Assembly: GCF_020536995.1 (NCBI RefSeq)
Contig: NC_068357.1
Span: 148,973,709-149,037,708 of the forward strand
Direction of reading: 5' to 3'
From: Dreissena polymorpha
Taxonomy: Eukaryota > Mollusca > Bivalvia > Myida > Dreissenidae
DNA length: 64,000 nucleotides
Shown: positions 1-11,764 of the stretch, piece by piece
Layout: each line of letters begins with the position of its first letter
Numbering within the stretch: the first letter of the stretch is position 1
Notes under the pieces: generated by a model
Told to the model about the DNA's origin: nothing
The model's input: the letters and a program-made list of their open reading frames with translations, nothing else
Database searches by the model: none
Program-made: the position numbers and the translations under genes

Positions 1-2737
1 TAATGGAAAAAAATACTGATTGATAATGCTACAAAAATCAAAAAGTAAACTCACTGATCGCCTTCCCTAAATAATTCTGTAATTGTTGTTTTGAAAAATA
101 AAATTTAGTGAACTAAATGCTGTTACAATTTATGTACTGTTTTATGTGGCCTGTGAAACAAATTAAAATATATTCTGTTCTGTTCTATAAATATACCTCT
201 GGTTTAGTTGATTGTATTTATTATTTGATAAAGGAGTCAGCAAACTATTAAAATAAAATTGGTAGATTTTTTTTTTAAGCGTTTACACGCCAAATTCGAT
301 TTTTTAAATACACGGAATAAAATTCTCATTATATTATTCATTTGAAAATGAGCAAATAAAGAAATATAGAAACGTAATTATAATTGTATATTTGGTAAAG
401 ATATTTCATTCTCCATTTATGTAATACCACTTATGATGTTGTGGTTGTTGTTGTTATAAAACCACTTGTTTACAATGTATTTAATATAAGAGAGACGGAC
501 ATACTTTATTAACTTATCGTGTTAATCAGTTTTCAAAAATACAATTTGAAGATCAGACGCAATGGTAATATCGATTCTTTAAGCATTCTTACGTGATTTA
601 CATATCATCAAATATTTTATGAAAATATTAAAGTAATGTCAAGCTGTGTGATTTAAATCAGAATGAAGATGTATAACATATTCCTGTCAGTTGATATACT
701 TTACAAATGCTTTTATTTGCCTTTATATATATATCAGCAAAAAGAGTTAATTAATAAAGTATCAATCCTGTGTATTATCTCCGTTCAATACAGCGTACCG
801 TACGTTCGTGCGGCCTTTCGTTCGTACATAACATAACATGAACTTTGTTCAGTCTGTGCGTCAATGTCACCTATCAGCCTTATCGTTACTGTCTCTCATA
901 ACGCCCCACTGTGGTGTGGTCTTATGTCAAATATATCTATCTTGGTCTGATGTGCGGATGTAGTATCTTTAAATGCGGCACATGTAATACAATAATTAAT
1001 TCAAGCACTTACACTTAACAAAAAAACACGATATTTCTTTATTTCCGTTATCAGTTTAAAAATGATGGTATTACTAAACAGTAAAACAGATTAATGCACT
1101 TGGCCGCTAGATAAATAATGTTATACAATTATTCTTATCAACCAGATGCCTGTTGTCTGCTACTGTTTCTTATCATAATTGTATATATTACAATACACCA
1201 TCTAATATTTGTTGTGTGGATTGCATCAAATTAAAGGTCAAATTCCGATATTGTATTACAAAAAACTGCTTTTTTTATAAATATATCAAGCACGTTACAA
1301 AAACATACGATATTTCCTTATTTAATGTAGCATTTTGCAAAAGTAAAGCGCTTTATATATAACCAGGTTTTATTATTTCTTTCTGGTTGAGTAAAAAAAA
1401 ATTATAACATATAATATTTGTGCATAATTTATAAAAAGAAATAAAATGAAACACTTGATGTTTTATAATTTTGTTAAGTGCGCGTGCCATTGAACGTTAA
1501 GTTAAGCGAGAGATGGGAATTAAATTACCGTACTCATAATTAAGAACTGAAACTATTCTGTCAGCTTGATTTATAAATCATGTTTCATCGCGCCAATATA
1601 TTCATTATTTCAAAAATTGTGTATAAAAGCATAACGATTGAAATTATGTCCGAAACCCAGCTTTTCACATAAAATGACCTTGAACATAACGCCAGCAGAC
1701 CCGATTGAATACACTTCATGTATTCCAATCAGGTAAATAACAAATACAATAATAAAACAGGGGAAGTCTACACTGTGTATTAGCAACCTGCTGTGATGAT
1801 CCCTATCTTGTCAGCTCAATACACAGGCACCTGGCTACCGTACTGGAAAAAAGGATTAACTGCCAAAATAACTGATTTCATTTATTGCTAAACTGTTGTG
1901 TACATTTAAAATTAACAACGAGAATGGATCAATATCACCGTTGCACATTTTAATTAATTTCACAGTAATCTGTTCTTTAAATAGTGATAGCCTAATGAAA
2001 GACGGCGCTAATAAAGAATAAAGTGTGAAGGTGGATATTAAGAAATAAGATCCATTTTCGCATGACACTTGCAGTATAGAATGTAGTCTTATATAAATAA
2101 AACACATTTAAGACATGGATAAAAGATAAATAAGACACATTTGAATCTCTCATTTCTTAAAAAAAATAAGCACAAAGTCACAAATAAATAAGATACGTTT
2201 AAGAAACAGAATTTTTTTTATATATAACATACATTTGCATATTTCATTTCTTTAAAAAAGCTCGTGAATCTGAAGCAATACATTTATTTCTTACACATTA
2301 TTCTAAAAGTCGACAGACAACATAAGTTCAATGAGGGAACCACAATTAAATAAGATCCATTTTCGCATGATACTGGTCTAACGAATTTTTCAAACATTCA
2401 ATTAATAGAGAGCAATATCTGGCTGTCATCATCGAACCTAAATTTGGTTGCAATGGAAGTCAAAATTGATGTGTAATGTTTTGTTTTTCAACTTCTTGCT
2501 CCAGAAAATGTTTTTTTATTTACTTTCTCCATGTACATTAGTTAGTCCGTTTTAGCGTTTAATTAACTCAACAATAATGGTGAATTGAGTGTTAAAGATT
2601 TTTATCAAAGTTGTAACATTATGCAGTTCATAAGGAAGACGTTATACGAAATCTAGCAAAATAACGGCGCACAGACATTTCACTTAACAAACGTAGTAGG
2701 TGTACGTTTCGGCGGCTACTGCGTCTGACTGCACTAA
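1..2737. other. AT-rich intergenic DNA
   Basis: No coding exon is supported here. Open frames are short and of low-complexity composition. Two small structures are visible: an imperfect hairpin around 1699-1732 (arms ATTGAATAC and GTATTCCAAT), and a short direct repeat, AGATCCATTTTCGCATGA, at about 2050 and 2351. Nothing else stands out. Confidence 0.6.
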
Positions 2738-3295
2738 AATAATTACGCTTTAATATCAAATGATCAATTATATTCAAGTCACATAGAAGCCGCTCATATC
2801 TTATTGAGACGCAAGGTAAAGGGTGTTATAAATGGGCTTCAGTTATCTGAATCCGTACCTATGTTGTCCGAAGATAAGAGTCACTGGAATGTGGAAAAAT
2901 TAATGGAACCAGTAACACAGCCTGCTTGCCAAATTCACTACACCCATAATTACCATTGGGTCGTGTCGATTTTGCAGTATAATCAAATATTTCTATTGGA
3001 CAGCTTAGGTAACGATCGTTCTAGAGACAGATTAATACCACATGGCCTTCAAATACAACTTTCAGTATTATATGGTAAAGACAAAGAAAACATTGATATC
3101 ACAATTCCGACCGTGATGAAACAAAACAATAATGTTGATTGTGGAGTTTATGCCATTGCCTTTGCTACCCAGTATTGCCTCAATAAGCAATTGGAATTCG
3201 AAATAATTTTTGATTCTTCTAAAATGAGATCGCACTTGATGCACTGCTTCGAGCAAGAAGAGATATCTCTTTTTCCGGTCACCCAAAAAACGTAA
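2738..3295 (+). CDS. Ulp1-type (C48) cysteine protease domain, partial gene
   Basis: The frame is open from 2738. The first ATG-like start annotators would pick, at 2804, is actually TTG, and homology-like sequence (HIEAAHILLRRK) already precedes it, so the true start or splice acceptor lies upstream and the entry is 5' partial. The catalytic order of the Ulp1/SENP family is present: His in NYHWVV, Asp in FLLDSLG, then Gln and Cys in QNNNVDCGVY. Members of this family cleave SUMO- or ubiquitin-like isopeptide bonds, but many invertebrate copies belong to transposons or lineage-specific families of unknown substrate. The domain is about 130 residues, slightly short for SENPs. A PHD finger follows in the same frame after a stop codon (3293-3295). 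I infer either a host gene with an unrecognised intron or a decayed DNA-transposon gene. Confidence 0.65.
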   Translation, partial: NNYALISNDQLYSSHIEAAHILLRRKVKGVINGLQLSESVPMLSEDKSHWNVEKLMEPVTQPACQIHYTHNYHWVVSILQYNQIFLLDSLGNDRSRDRLIPHGLQIQLSVLYGKDKENIDITIPTVMKQNNNVDCGVYAIAFATQYCLNKQLEFEIIFDSSKMRSHLMHCFEQEEISLFPVTQKT

Positions 3296-3307
3296 AGTAA
3301 ACGTAGT

Positions 3308-3523
3308 ATGCTTCATGTGAAACGCGAACGGATAAATAACTACTGTTTGTGTAATCTTCCCGAATGCGTTGACAATATGATTCAATGCGACCGATGTCCT
3401 TCTTGGTATCATAGATCGTGTATAGAAATACCATTGGATGTGTCAATGAATGATAAAGTTTTTGTTTGCATTAAGTGCAATGTAACTGACTGCTCAACTG
3501 ACATACCGACCGCCTCCAATTAA
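3308..3523 (+). CDS. PHD finger segment
   Basis: The 71-residue open segment carries a Cys4-His-Cys3 zinc-binding pattern: YCLC, then QCDRC, then WYHRSC, then VCIKC, which is the PHD order. PHD fingers usually bind histone H3 tails, but the aromatic cage cannot be judged here. It lies in the same reading frame as the C48 protease domain just upstream, separated by a stop codon and 12 bases, so the two were probably one protein. Pairing of a Ulp1-like protease with a PHD finger is, as far as I recall, seen in invertebrate repeat-associated gene families. The frame stops at 3521-3523 after a short Ser/Thr/Asp-rich tail. Confidence 0.6.
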   Translation: MLHVKRERINNYCLCNLPECVDNMIQCDRCPSWYHRSCIEIPLDVSMNDKVFVCIKCNVTDCSTDIPTASN

Positions 3524-4792
3524 TCTAATACCGACTAAATAATTGTCACCGTAAACATAAAAACATCATTTTAAAACGACCACATCAGTCTAGCGCCAGC
3601 AAATAAAAATACCAAAAAATCGCGCGATCTATATACTTATACAAAATATAAGTACAATCCTATCACATAGCAGGATTTCGGTGACCGATTGCCTTCTGTA
3701 TTATGCCGTACGCCGACTCGCCGACGTCCTGCACTATCTCTACAGGCTAGTGTACAGAACATGCGACTTATAATTTAATAGTTGTGCAATATAACTGTTA
3801 ATGCATTTCCTTACTAACCTCTGTGTATATATATCTATCCAGTAGTCGAACTCAAAATATCTAGAGTAGGGCGTACCAGTATGCATTTGTACATAATAAG
3901 GATGTTTCAAGTTATGTCAATATTGTTTCAGTATATTTTTATACTTAATTGTATCATGACATCAAGTTATACTGAAGTCGTAATTCTGCGTAAATTTCTT
4001 GTTCTGTACAGTTTTTGAAAATTGTTTTTTTTTCCATAGTAACGAAGTAATGGTTATGAGAAATACAAACTTGTTAAAACACAATCATTTGTTAGACTTG
4101 TACTCGCGCGTTTCTGTTATGTTTTGCAGTCAAACCCATGTGTTGCTGTCGTGCCATTCCAGTGGTGTCACGAGATTTCGTCAAACTACAAGAATGCTAC
4201 AGCACGAAGAAAATACCAGAACATTGTGCTCATAATTTTCATAAGACAATTAAATGATTTTCACTTTTTCCATTCACCTATATTTATACTCGAACTGTTA
4301 TTGTTATTGTTGATGTTTGCTTACAGTTTATACTTAACGATTGTTAGTAGCATATATTACAATATATGTTTGTACTGACCGTATATTTTAATAAGACTAA
4401 TACTTAAATCCCATAAACTGTTGCTGGTTGTTTTTTACAGCTTATTATTAAGTTATCTTTATTGTCGATAATGAGCCTTTGCACACACTTTTTCGAGCCA
4501 ATGTTTGAAACTTAAACGGAAAGAAACGATCGCTGACATCTAATTTTACTTTGATTGTTCGTGTGTTCATACTGTTAAATGACAAATGGTCGATAAAGTG
4601 AAGTAAGATCAACAAATAATACCCACTGTAAGAACGTGACCGTCGCGTTTAAACGTGAACTCAACGAACGTTTCTATTGTGGTTCGCGAACGTTATCTAC
4701 ATCGTATGCGTTACAACAATTTCTATCAATAACTGCATTAACCAAAATTAAAGTAATATTTTCATAAAATTATAATAGTTGATGACGTATTA
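3524..4792. other. intergenic DNA
   Basis: Unique-looking AT-rich DNA. No splice-supported exon, RNA gene or repeat was recognised. The overlapping 78- and 84-codon frames near 4.0-4.4 kb are hydrophobic, low-complexity chance frames. Confidence 0.5.
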
Positions 4793-4866
4793 TGCATTTT
4801 TCAAAGAACAGAATTTAAAACAAAGTACATGCATTTTTCAAAGAACAGAATTTAAAACAAAGTACA
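4793..4866. repeat. 37-bp perfect tandem duplication
   Basis: A unit beginning TGCATTTTTCAAAGAACAG occurs twice back to back (4793-4829 and 4830-4866) without visible difference, suggesting recent slippage or duplication. Confidence 0.85.
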
Positions 4867-4894
4867 TTAAAAAAATCTTCGTTTATATGTTGCT

Positions 4895-5270
4895 TTGAAC
4901 CAAAACAAGAATCATTTGTGGCTCGGCACGAGATAAGGACACCACCATCTTGTCAAGAGATGACTTCTTCATTATCAAAGTGCAAAATCTAACAAATTAA
5001 AATCAGAAATTTTAGCTCTGACTTCTCAATAGGGACGAATTTGTGACACTTTTTATATTTACTATTTAACACCGATTTTGATTAAAAGCAAAACAAGTAT
5101 CATGTGTGGCTTAGAACGAGATCAGGACATCACCATCTTGTCAAGAGATGACTTCTTCATTATACAAGTGTAAAATCTGACACATTATAATCTGAAATTT
5201 GCGCTCTGAATTCCCAGGTGGGGACGAAGTTGCGACACTTGTCATGTTTAGTCTTTAACACCGTTTTTGC
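4895..5270. repeat. diverged ~188-bp tandem duplication
   Basis: Two head-to-tail copies begin near 4895 and 5083. Shared blocks include CACCATCTTGTCAAGAGATG and GACTTCTTCATTAT. The copies differ at many positions, so the duplication is old. No coding content is seen. Confidence 0.7.
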
Positions 5271-5504
5271 AAATTTTGTCAATAAAAGCCAAACGATTTT
5301 ATGATATGCAGTGCATGTAATGATTAACCTTATGACTGTAAGCCTCGCCACAAATGCCGTTGTAAATGGTTAAACTGCTTAACACGTACATTGGGCCGCA
5401 AAATATAACAGGCAAAAAAACATAATGATATCGTGGATGAAATGAAAAGACAAATCCAGCGTATTTCATAAAAAAATAAGATGATTGAAAGGCCATTACA
5501 TAAC

Positions 5505-5605
5505 ATAACAAGGTATGTGTTTGTAAAACACAATACACAATGTCCCTTTTTGAGCGATTTTGACCCATATATTTGACCTTTGACCTTGATGTTTTTGTAA
5601 AAAAA
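5505..5605 (+). repeat. decayed fragment of the TGACCT-array element superfamily
   Basis: It shows the family's left end (GTTTGTAAAACACAATAC), then GAGCGATTTTGACCCATATA and TTTGACCTTTGACCTTGA, as in the arrays at 16.9-19.7 kb. Only one partial monomer is recognisable. Confidence 0.55.
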
Positions 5606-7008
5606 AGTGTGACATGTGCATAATACACCCCATTTAAAATCAATGGATGCAATGTAAAAAAGTACATTATTCACAGGGAGCTAGAGACAGACAGATTTGG
5701 AAACTAAAACAAGCAAATTCATTGACAATGTGTAAACAGTGCTGAGTGAGCATAGAATTTCTTGTATTCAAAAGCTTGTGCAGAAACAACATATCATTTC
5801 TACATTATATTCCCTTAAAATACTGTATCATGCTTAATATTCATAATTATGGATGAAAGGCTGATTAAAAAACAGACACAAAATATACATCAATGCCATT
5901 ATAATCACATATTCACCCTTACAAAAAAAACTGTACTTTTAAATTCTTTGATGAAAACTGACCTCTTAAGTCTTCAATTAAATACTTGATATGTTAAAAA
6001 GGTCCATCACAAGACAATTACTGGGCAATACATGTATATAGTCCGTGTTACCACCCACACACAGCTCAAACTGACGGTTAGATGTAAACATGGTAAGGTA
6101 AGGTTGCACCAGGATCTGCCAGGTTCATTTGTGAAGATCTGCAATGAAAATATATAACAATGACTGATAATTTATGACTGCAACCTTCCACAAACACATC
6201 AATAATACATCAATACAGTGGTAACCACATGTTATTTTTCCCTGCATTGTTGTTTTTCTTATTGAACTTAATATTTGTAAAAATAACACAACACATTATT
6301 AATCAAATGATACACTGTTATCAACATGAAAATAAGATTTTTGTTTTGTACATAATTTATTTCTGTTCCCTCCAGATATGCATAGTAAAAAGAGCTAAGG
6401 CATTTTTGTTTAATAAATTCTGTTAGTTTTTATCTAAACATCCGCATACCATGGATAAGATAATCAATAAATCATATGTTGTTTTTACTAATGGAAAAAA
6501 TAGAATAAATACTAAACACAAATGAGGTAAACAATACATGGTGTGAGTCATACCATACCTGCTAATTACAGTATAAGCACATCTTTTGGTACTATGTCAT
6601 TATTCCCAATCAGTATGTTTTGATGTGGATCAGCTTTGGACACATGCCCCTACATGTATATCATTGGATTTCTTCACTGAAACAACAAGATACAGGCCAT
6701 AACAAAATTATTGCAAACTATATATGTGTGGTTTTAATTAATTTTAAACATAATATATTACAAATAAAAAAAATGCCCGCACAAGTATTGAATCTGGTAA
6801 CAATCTTACCAATATTCCAAAACATATCGGCAGACAACCTTTAAATTGTCTAAAACTGGAAACTATAGTCTCTAAAGTGACTTCCAAATTTGTGTTGTTC
6901 TAAAAATTTTATTTTTTATATTTGTTTTAACGAATCATTATCTTTGGGCATCACTGTTTTAATTTCAACTTGATCATGAACACTTAACTGACATGGATAA
7001 CGCATTCA
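5606..7008. other. AT-rich intergenic DNA
   Basis: No exon, RNA gene or recognised repeat. The short frames at 6229-6426 and 6620-6844 have no domain signal. Confidence 0.5.
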
Positions 7009-7183
7009 TTAATCCTTTCAGTGCGGGAACCGAATTTTGAAGGCCTTTGCAAACAGTTTGGATCCAAACTGTTTGCTATTCTGATAGTATTTTTTGAAAA
7101 AAAAATCGAAGAAATGCTAATTGTAGAAATTCAGCAGACGACATTTTAGCAGACGACGAATTTCCCAGCATGTAAAGGGTTAA
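7009..7183 (+). mobile_element. MITE with TTAA ends and a central palindrome
   Basis: Imperfect terminal inverted repeats, TTAATCCTTTCAGTGCGGGA at the left and the complement of CATGTAAAGGGTTAA at the right, bound about 175 bp. The centre holds a perfect 24-bp palindrome at 7051-7074 (arm AAACAGTTTGGA). A second copy in the opposite orientation lies at 35.1-35.3 kb. There is no coding capacity, so it must have moved with a transposase supplied elsewhere. The TTAA ends suggest, but do not prove, a piggyBac-type source. Confidence 0.75.
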
Positions 7184-8340
7184 TTCTGGTGTTACAAATA
7201 GAATTGCGATTGCTTACAGTCCATTACAGGATTGCACACAGATTTTTAACACAAATTTTATAATACATGTACAGTCAAGTTACCATTACCGGATCAGTAG
7301 CGTAATAAAGTTGTTCTGGTGAAAAGCAATAAATGTTTTGAGACTTCTTTTACATCAGTTTGATTAAATATTACCTTTGCTCGCTGATTCAGCATATAGT
7401 CTTATTTTTAAACGCAGGCAAAATGTATTTGTGATACCTTTTTTTCGCTGCAGAATTCATGCATTAACAGATCAGTTGTAGCCATAACGGATCACGTGAT
7501 CGAAACCACTCAGGGGGCTTCTACCACGCTATTTGAACTGTCGAAACATGAACTGTGTTGTTTACAATGCCCAAATTACATTGCCAGTTGTAAATTATAT
7601 TCATTTGTTTTTGTTATAATTGTTTTCTATATGTGATTGAAAATGCTGTGTTCAAAATATCATCCAAAACTGACAACTATTTATCGGGAAGCGCATTCTT
7701 GAACATGAAAGTGATCCTCTATGGGTAATGATCCGGTAATGGTAACTGGACTGTATCTACTACAACCTAATTCCATATTCATTTGACAGTCTTTCAGCTA
7801 TCAATTGATCAACAATTATACAATCATCTTAAAAATAAATAAGTGAAAGTAGAAAACTTTGAGAATGTCATTTTAAAATCGTATAATAAGAAATGATTTG
7901 ACAGATAAATTGTGAAGCGTTTTAGATTTTGACAACTGTGTAACAGACAGAAATATCCGCTAAAATCGTCATTATGAGAGCCAATACGTCTCATAAACAC
8001 GTTATGATTGATGAAATATAATCTTTTTACAGGAAATGTTTTATCCACATACTACTTCTTGAAGCAAACAAACTGAAAATCTATGAAAAAATATACCTTA
8101 GCAAAATCCAGAAAGTTTATCCGAATATTAACAATGTTGATCTGCCATTCCATGCCCTACTGTTTTGATTGTTATATTAACTTAGGTTAATCTACACCAT
8201 AAAATATCAAAATAAAAAAGGTAAACATCAATATTTAAGTATCCATCGTGTATTTTTAACATCAAAAAATAAAATTAAAATAATTAAACCATAATTAACA
8301 CCATAATAACGGACAGCGATTACCGTCTGCAATTTCCTTC
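7184..8340. other. AT-rich intergenic DNA
   Basis: No feature recognised apart from short chance frames. The satellite begins at its right edge. Confidence 0.5.
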
Positions 8341-10620
8341 TTTGTTCAGGCGAGGTATAAAACCCGGAAATATCCGGAAAATCCGGAAATCTTTTAGGTA
8401 AAACCCGGAACCGATATAAATGGTTATAACTTCATTATTATTCGTCCGATATTAATTATAATGGTACCGTTGTAAAGAAGATCCTCTACAGATTCTAACC
8501 ATATCAAAATATTTTATGGCAGGGTCGTAGTCGGCCTGTAAATCGCGGACAAAGTCGGCCTGTTTTAACGTTTTTTTTTACACACGCAAATGCCGAAAAG
8601 AAAACCCGGAACCGATATAAATGGTTATAACTTCATTATTATTCGTCCGATATTAATTATAATGGTACCGTTGTAAAGAAGATCCTCTACAGATTCTAAC
8701 CATATCAAAATATTTTATGGCAGGGTCGTAGTCGGCCTGTAAATCGCGGACAAAGTCGGCCTGTTTTAACGGTTTTTTTTACACACGCAAATGCCGTAAA
8801 GAAAACCCGGAACCGATATAAATGGTTATAACTTCATTATTATTCGTCCGATATTAATTATAATGGTACCGTTGTAAAGAAGATCCTCTACAGATTCTAA
8901 CCATATCAAAATATTTTATGGCAGGGTCGTAGTCGGCCTGTAAATCGCGGACAAAGTCGGCCTGTTTTAACGGTTTTTTTTACACACGCAATTGCCGAAA
9001 AAGAAAACCCGGAACCGATATAAATGGTTATAACTTCATTATTATTCGTCCGATATTAATTATAATGGTACCGTTGTAAAGAAGATCCTCTACAGATTCT
9101 AACCATATCAAAATATTTTATGGCAGGGTCGTAGTCGGCCTGTAAATCGCGGACAAAGTCGGCCTGTTTTAACGGTTTTTTTTACACACGCAAATGCCGA
9201 AAAGAAAACCCGGAACCGATATAAATGGTTATAACTTCATTATTATTCGTCCGATATTAATTATAATGGTACCGTTGTAAAGAAGATCCTCTACAGATTC
9301 TAACCATATCAAAATATTTTATGGCAGGGTCGTAGTCGGCCTGTAAATCGCGGACAAAGTCGGCCTGTTTTAACGGGTTTTTTTACACACGCAAATGCCG
9401 TAAAGAAAACCCGGAACCGATATAAATGGATATAACTTCATTATTATTCGTCCGATATTAATTATAATGGTACCGTTGTAAAGAAGATCCTCTACAGATT
9501 CTAACCATATCAAAATATTTTATGGCAGGGTCGTAGTCGGCCTGTAAATCGCGGACAAAGTCGGCCTGTTTTAACGGGTTTTTTTACACACGCAAATGCC
9601 GTAAAGAAAATCCGGAACCGATATAAATGGTTATAAATGCATTATTATTCGTCCGATATTAATTATAATGGTACCGTTGTAAAGAAGATCCTCTACATTT
9701 TCTAACCATATGAAAATATTTTATGGCAGGATCGTAGTCGGCCTGTAAATCGCGGACAAAGTCGGCCTGTTTTAACGGTTTTTTTTACACACGCTAATGC
9801 CGTAAAGAAAACCAGGAACCGATATAAATGGTTATAAATGCATTATTATTCGTCCGATATTAATTGTAATGGTACCGTTGTAAAGAAGATCCTCTACAGT
9901 TTCTAATAATGTTAAAATATTTTATGGCAGGGACAGTGTTAACCTGTAAATCGCTGTGCGGTAAAAGTTGACCGAAAAATACCGTGTTTTTTTTAACACA
10001 GAACAATGTCTTGAGGAAAACACGGAAAAGCTAAAAGGGGTTATAAAAGCATCCTTTTCCCAACCGACCATACATTTTTGGTACCGTTGTAACGGTATTC
10101 TTCCACTGTTTCTAAATATGTAAAAAATATTGTGAGAAAGCATAATACGAATTAAGGCGAAGCATCAAAGCGAAAATGGTTATATATGCATTATTATTCG
10201 TCCGATATTAATTATAATGGTACCGTTGTAAAGAAGATACTCCACAGTTATTAACCATGTCAAAATAATTTATGGCAGGGTCAGAGTCCGCCTGTAAATC
10301 CCGGTCAAAGTCAGCCTGTTTTAACGGGTTTTTTTACACACGGAAATGCCTTAAGGAAAACCCGGAAAAGGTAAACGGGGTTATAAAACAGTATTATTGA
10401 CTCGATATTAATTATAATGGTATTGTAGTACAGGAGAACCTCCACAGTTTCTAACCATCTAAAAATATTTTAAGGCAGGTTCAGATTCAGCCTGTATATC
10501 GCGGTCAAAGTCGGCCTATTTTAACGTTTTTTACACGCGCAAATGCCTATAGGACTACCCGGAAAAGGTGATAAAATCATCACTTGTCCAACCGAGCATA
10601 CATTATTTGATACCATTGTA
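8341..10620. repeat. 201-bp satellite array
   Basis: Monomers start with the block AAACCCGGAACCGATA at 8401, 8602, 8803, 9005, 9206, 9407, 9608 and 9809, a period of 201-202 bp. Each contains GTCCGATATTAATTATAATG, GGTACCGTTGTAAAGAAGAT and two GTCGGCCTGT motifs. The first six to seven monomers are nearly identical. From about 9.9 kb to 10.6 kb the units are strongly diverged and vary in length, and 8341-8400 holds only fragments of the CCGGAAA motif. A homogenised core with decayed flanks is typical of satellites turning over by unequal exchange. No function is evident. Confidence 0.95.
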
Positions 10621-10659
10621 ATGTAAACAATGGACCTATTCCTACGGCCGTGTTAATAC

Positions 10660-10745
10660 CAATATGAAAAGATGCCATATCAATCCACAACCCCTGGGTA
10701 GGTAGATGGGCACCTTAGACCACTAAGTCACGGTAACTATGTCTG
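10660..10745 (-). repeat. degenerate tRNA-like (SINE head?) sequence
   Basis: Read on the minus strand, GTGACTTAGTGGTCTAAGGT resembles a leucine-type tRNA D-arm and A box, followed about 35 bases later by a weak B-box-like GGTTGTGGATTGA. The stems do not pair well, so this is at best a decayed SINE head. Confidence 0.25.
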
Positions 10746-11156
10746 TTACTGCTACTTTTGACATTGATATTACCAGTTAAATGTCAATTTCGTGACATGG
10801 TTTATGCAATACCCTGAAATTTTCCGGGGACACAGTAACAACAACTGCCAATTAAGGATACAATGGTCGCGATCACAGGTTAGTGCCACCCTTGTATATC
10901 TGCTCTTGGCATGTTGTTCTTACTTACTGTCAATCGAAGATTTGGGTCTTGGGTAGATATACAGCTTGTTGTCAAACCGTTCCGATCCGAATACTTAAAT
11001 AAGAAGTTTTTTGTTAAGAAAAAAATCATAACTGCAATACAAGTTTAGCTTTGATCACGATATAAATCATATAAACATTTTATGAATCGGTGTTGATATA
11101 AAGTGTGTTAATTGACCTTGTGCTCGAATTGTTGTGTTTGATTTTATTTACTAACA

Positions 11157-11303
11157 ATGCCTTTAGTAGTGGGACATAGCCAGACAAAGTACTTGTCTGA
11201 TTATTTGTGTAAGGGATCGTACACAGTGTTCTCGTATTCTGGATATAAAACGCTCCAGTTTATGTACGAGAGGGACGTTTTTGAAGATGCGCCTTTCTTT
11301 TCG
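11157..11303 (+). CDS. first-exon-like fragment of an SGNH/GDSL-type hydrolase
   Basis: Forty-nine codons begin at an ATG (caATGCC) and end exactly at a strong donor, TCG|GTAAGTACC, in phase 0. The protein opens PLVVGHSQTKYLSDYL, in which GHS sits where the GDS of block I of SGNH/GDSL hydrolases would be, and continues with SYTVFSYSGYKTLQFM, like the start of the lineage-expanded SGNH-like proteins of bivalves. In this family the Ser of GDS is the nucleophile. No further exon with the Asn, Gly or His blocks was found downstream, where TA microsatellite follows within 20 bp. It is therefore a partial gene, a gene with a long first intron, or an orphan exon. Confidence 0.45.
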
Positions 11304-11319
11304 GTAAGTACCGTGCACA

Positions 11320-11322
<3 letters not shown>

Positions 11323-11362
<40 letters not shown>
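11323..11362. repeat. (TA)n microsatellite
   Basis: An uninterrupted run of alternating A and T about 40 bp long, just inside the putative intron after the SGNH-like exon. Confidence 0.95.
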
Positions 11363-11364
<2 letters not shown>

Positions 11365-11680
11365 GATATGATTATATATTGTATATATGGGTAGATTGCT
11401 CACTATGTATTGTTCACGATGTCTATACATAGTTATTTACGGGTGCATACAATCACCGCAAAGTACCGAAAAGCATCGAATAGCACCGAAAAGCACCGAA
11501 AATACACTCAATTTCTCGCTATATATATGCAATATATCGTTTCTAGTGTGTGTTAACGGGTTTAATTAGTTAATTAATGGTTATATGATTGTATGTCTAT
11601 ACTACAAAATTGGATAAATATCGGCAATATACCGACCGAAATGCTTTTCCTGTGAAGACCGAAAAGCACTCAATTTCTCG

Positions 11681-11681
<1 letters not shown>

Positions 11682-11763
<82 letters not shown>
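11682..11763. repeat. (TA)n microsatellite, long tract
   Basis: About 82 bp of uninterrupted TA. The preceding block GAAAAGCACTCAATTTCTCG also occurs, with small differences, before the shorter TA stretch at about 11520, so this flank and tract were duplicated together. Confidence 0.95.

Positions 11764-11764
<1 letters not shown>

Noticed and set aside
5299-5674. Two overlapping minus-strand frames of 114 and 122 codons
   Set aside because: They overlap a decayed TGACCT-array fragment and are rich in Phe/Tyr/Cys/Ile from AT-rich DNA; no domain or splice support.
8401-9808. CRISPR-like array (regular repeats)
   Set aside because: Whole 201-bp monomers are nearly identical with no unique spacers; it is a eukaryotic satellite.
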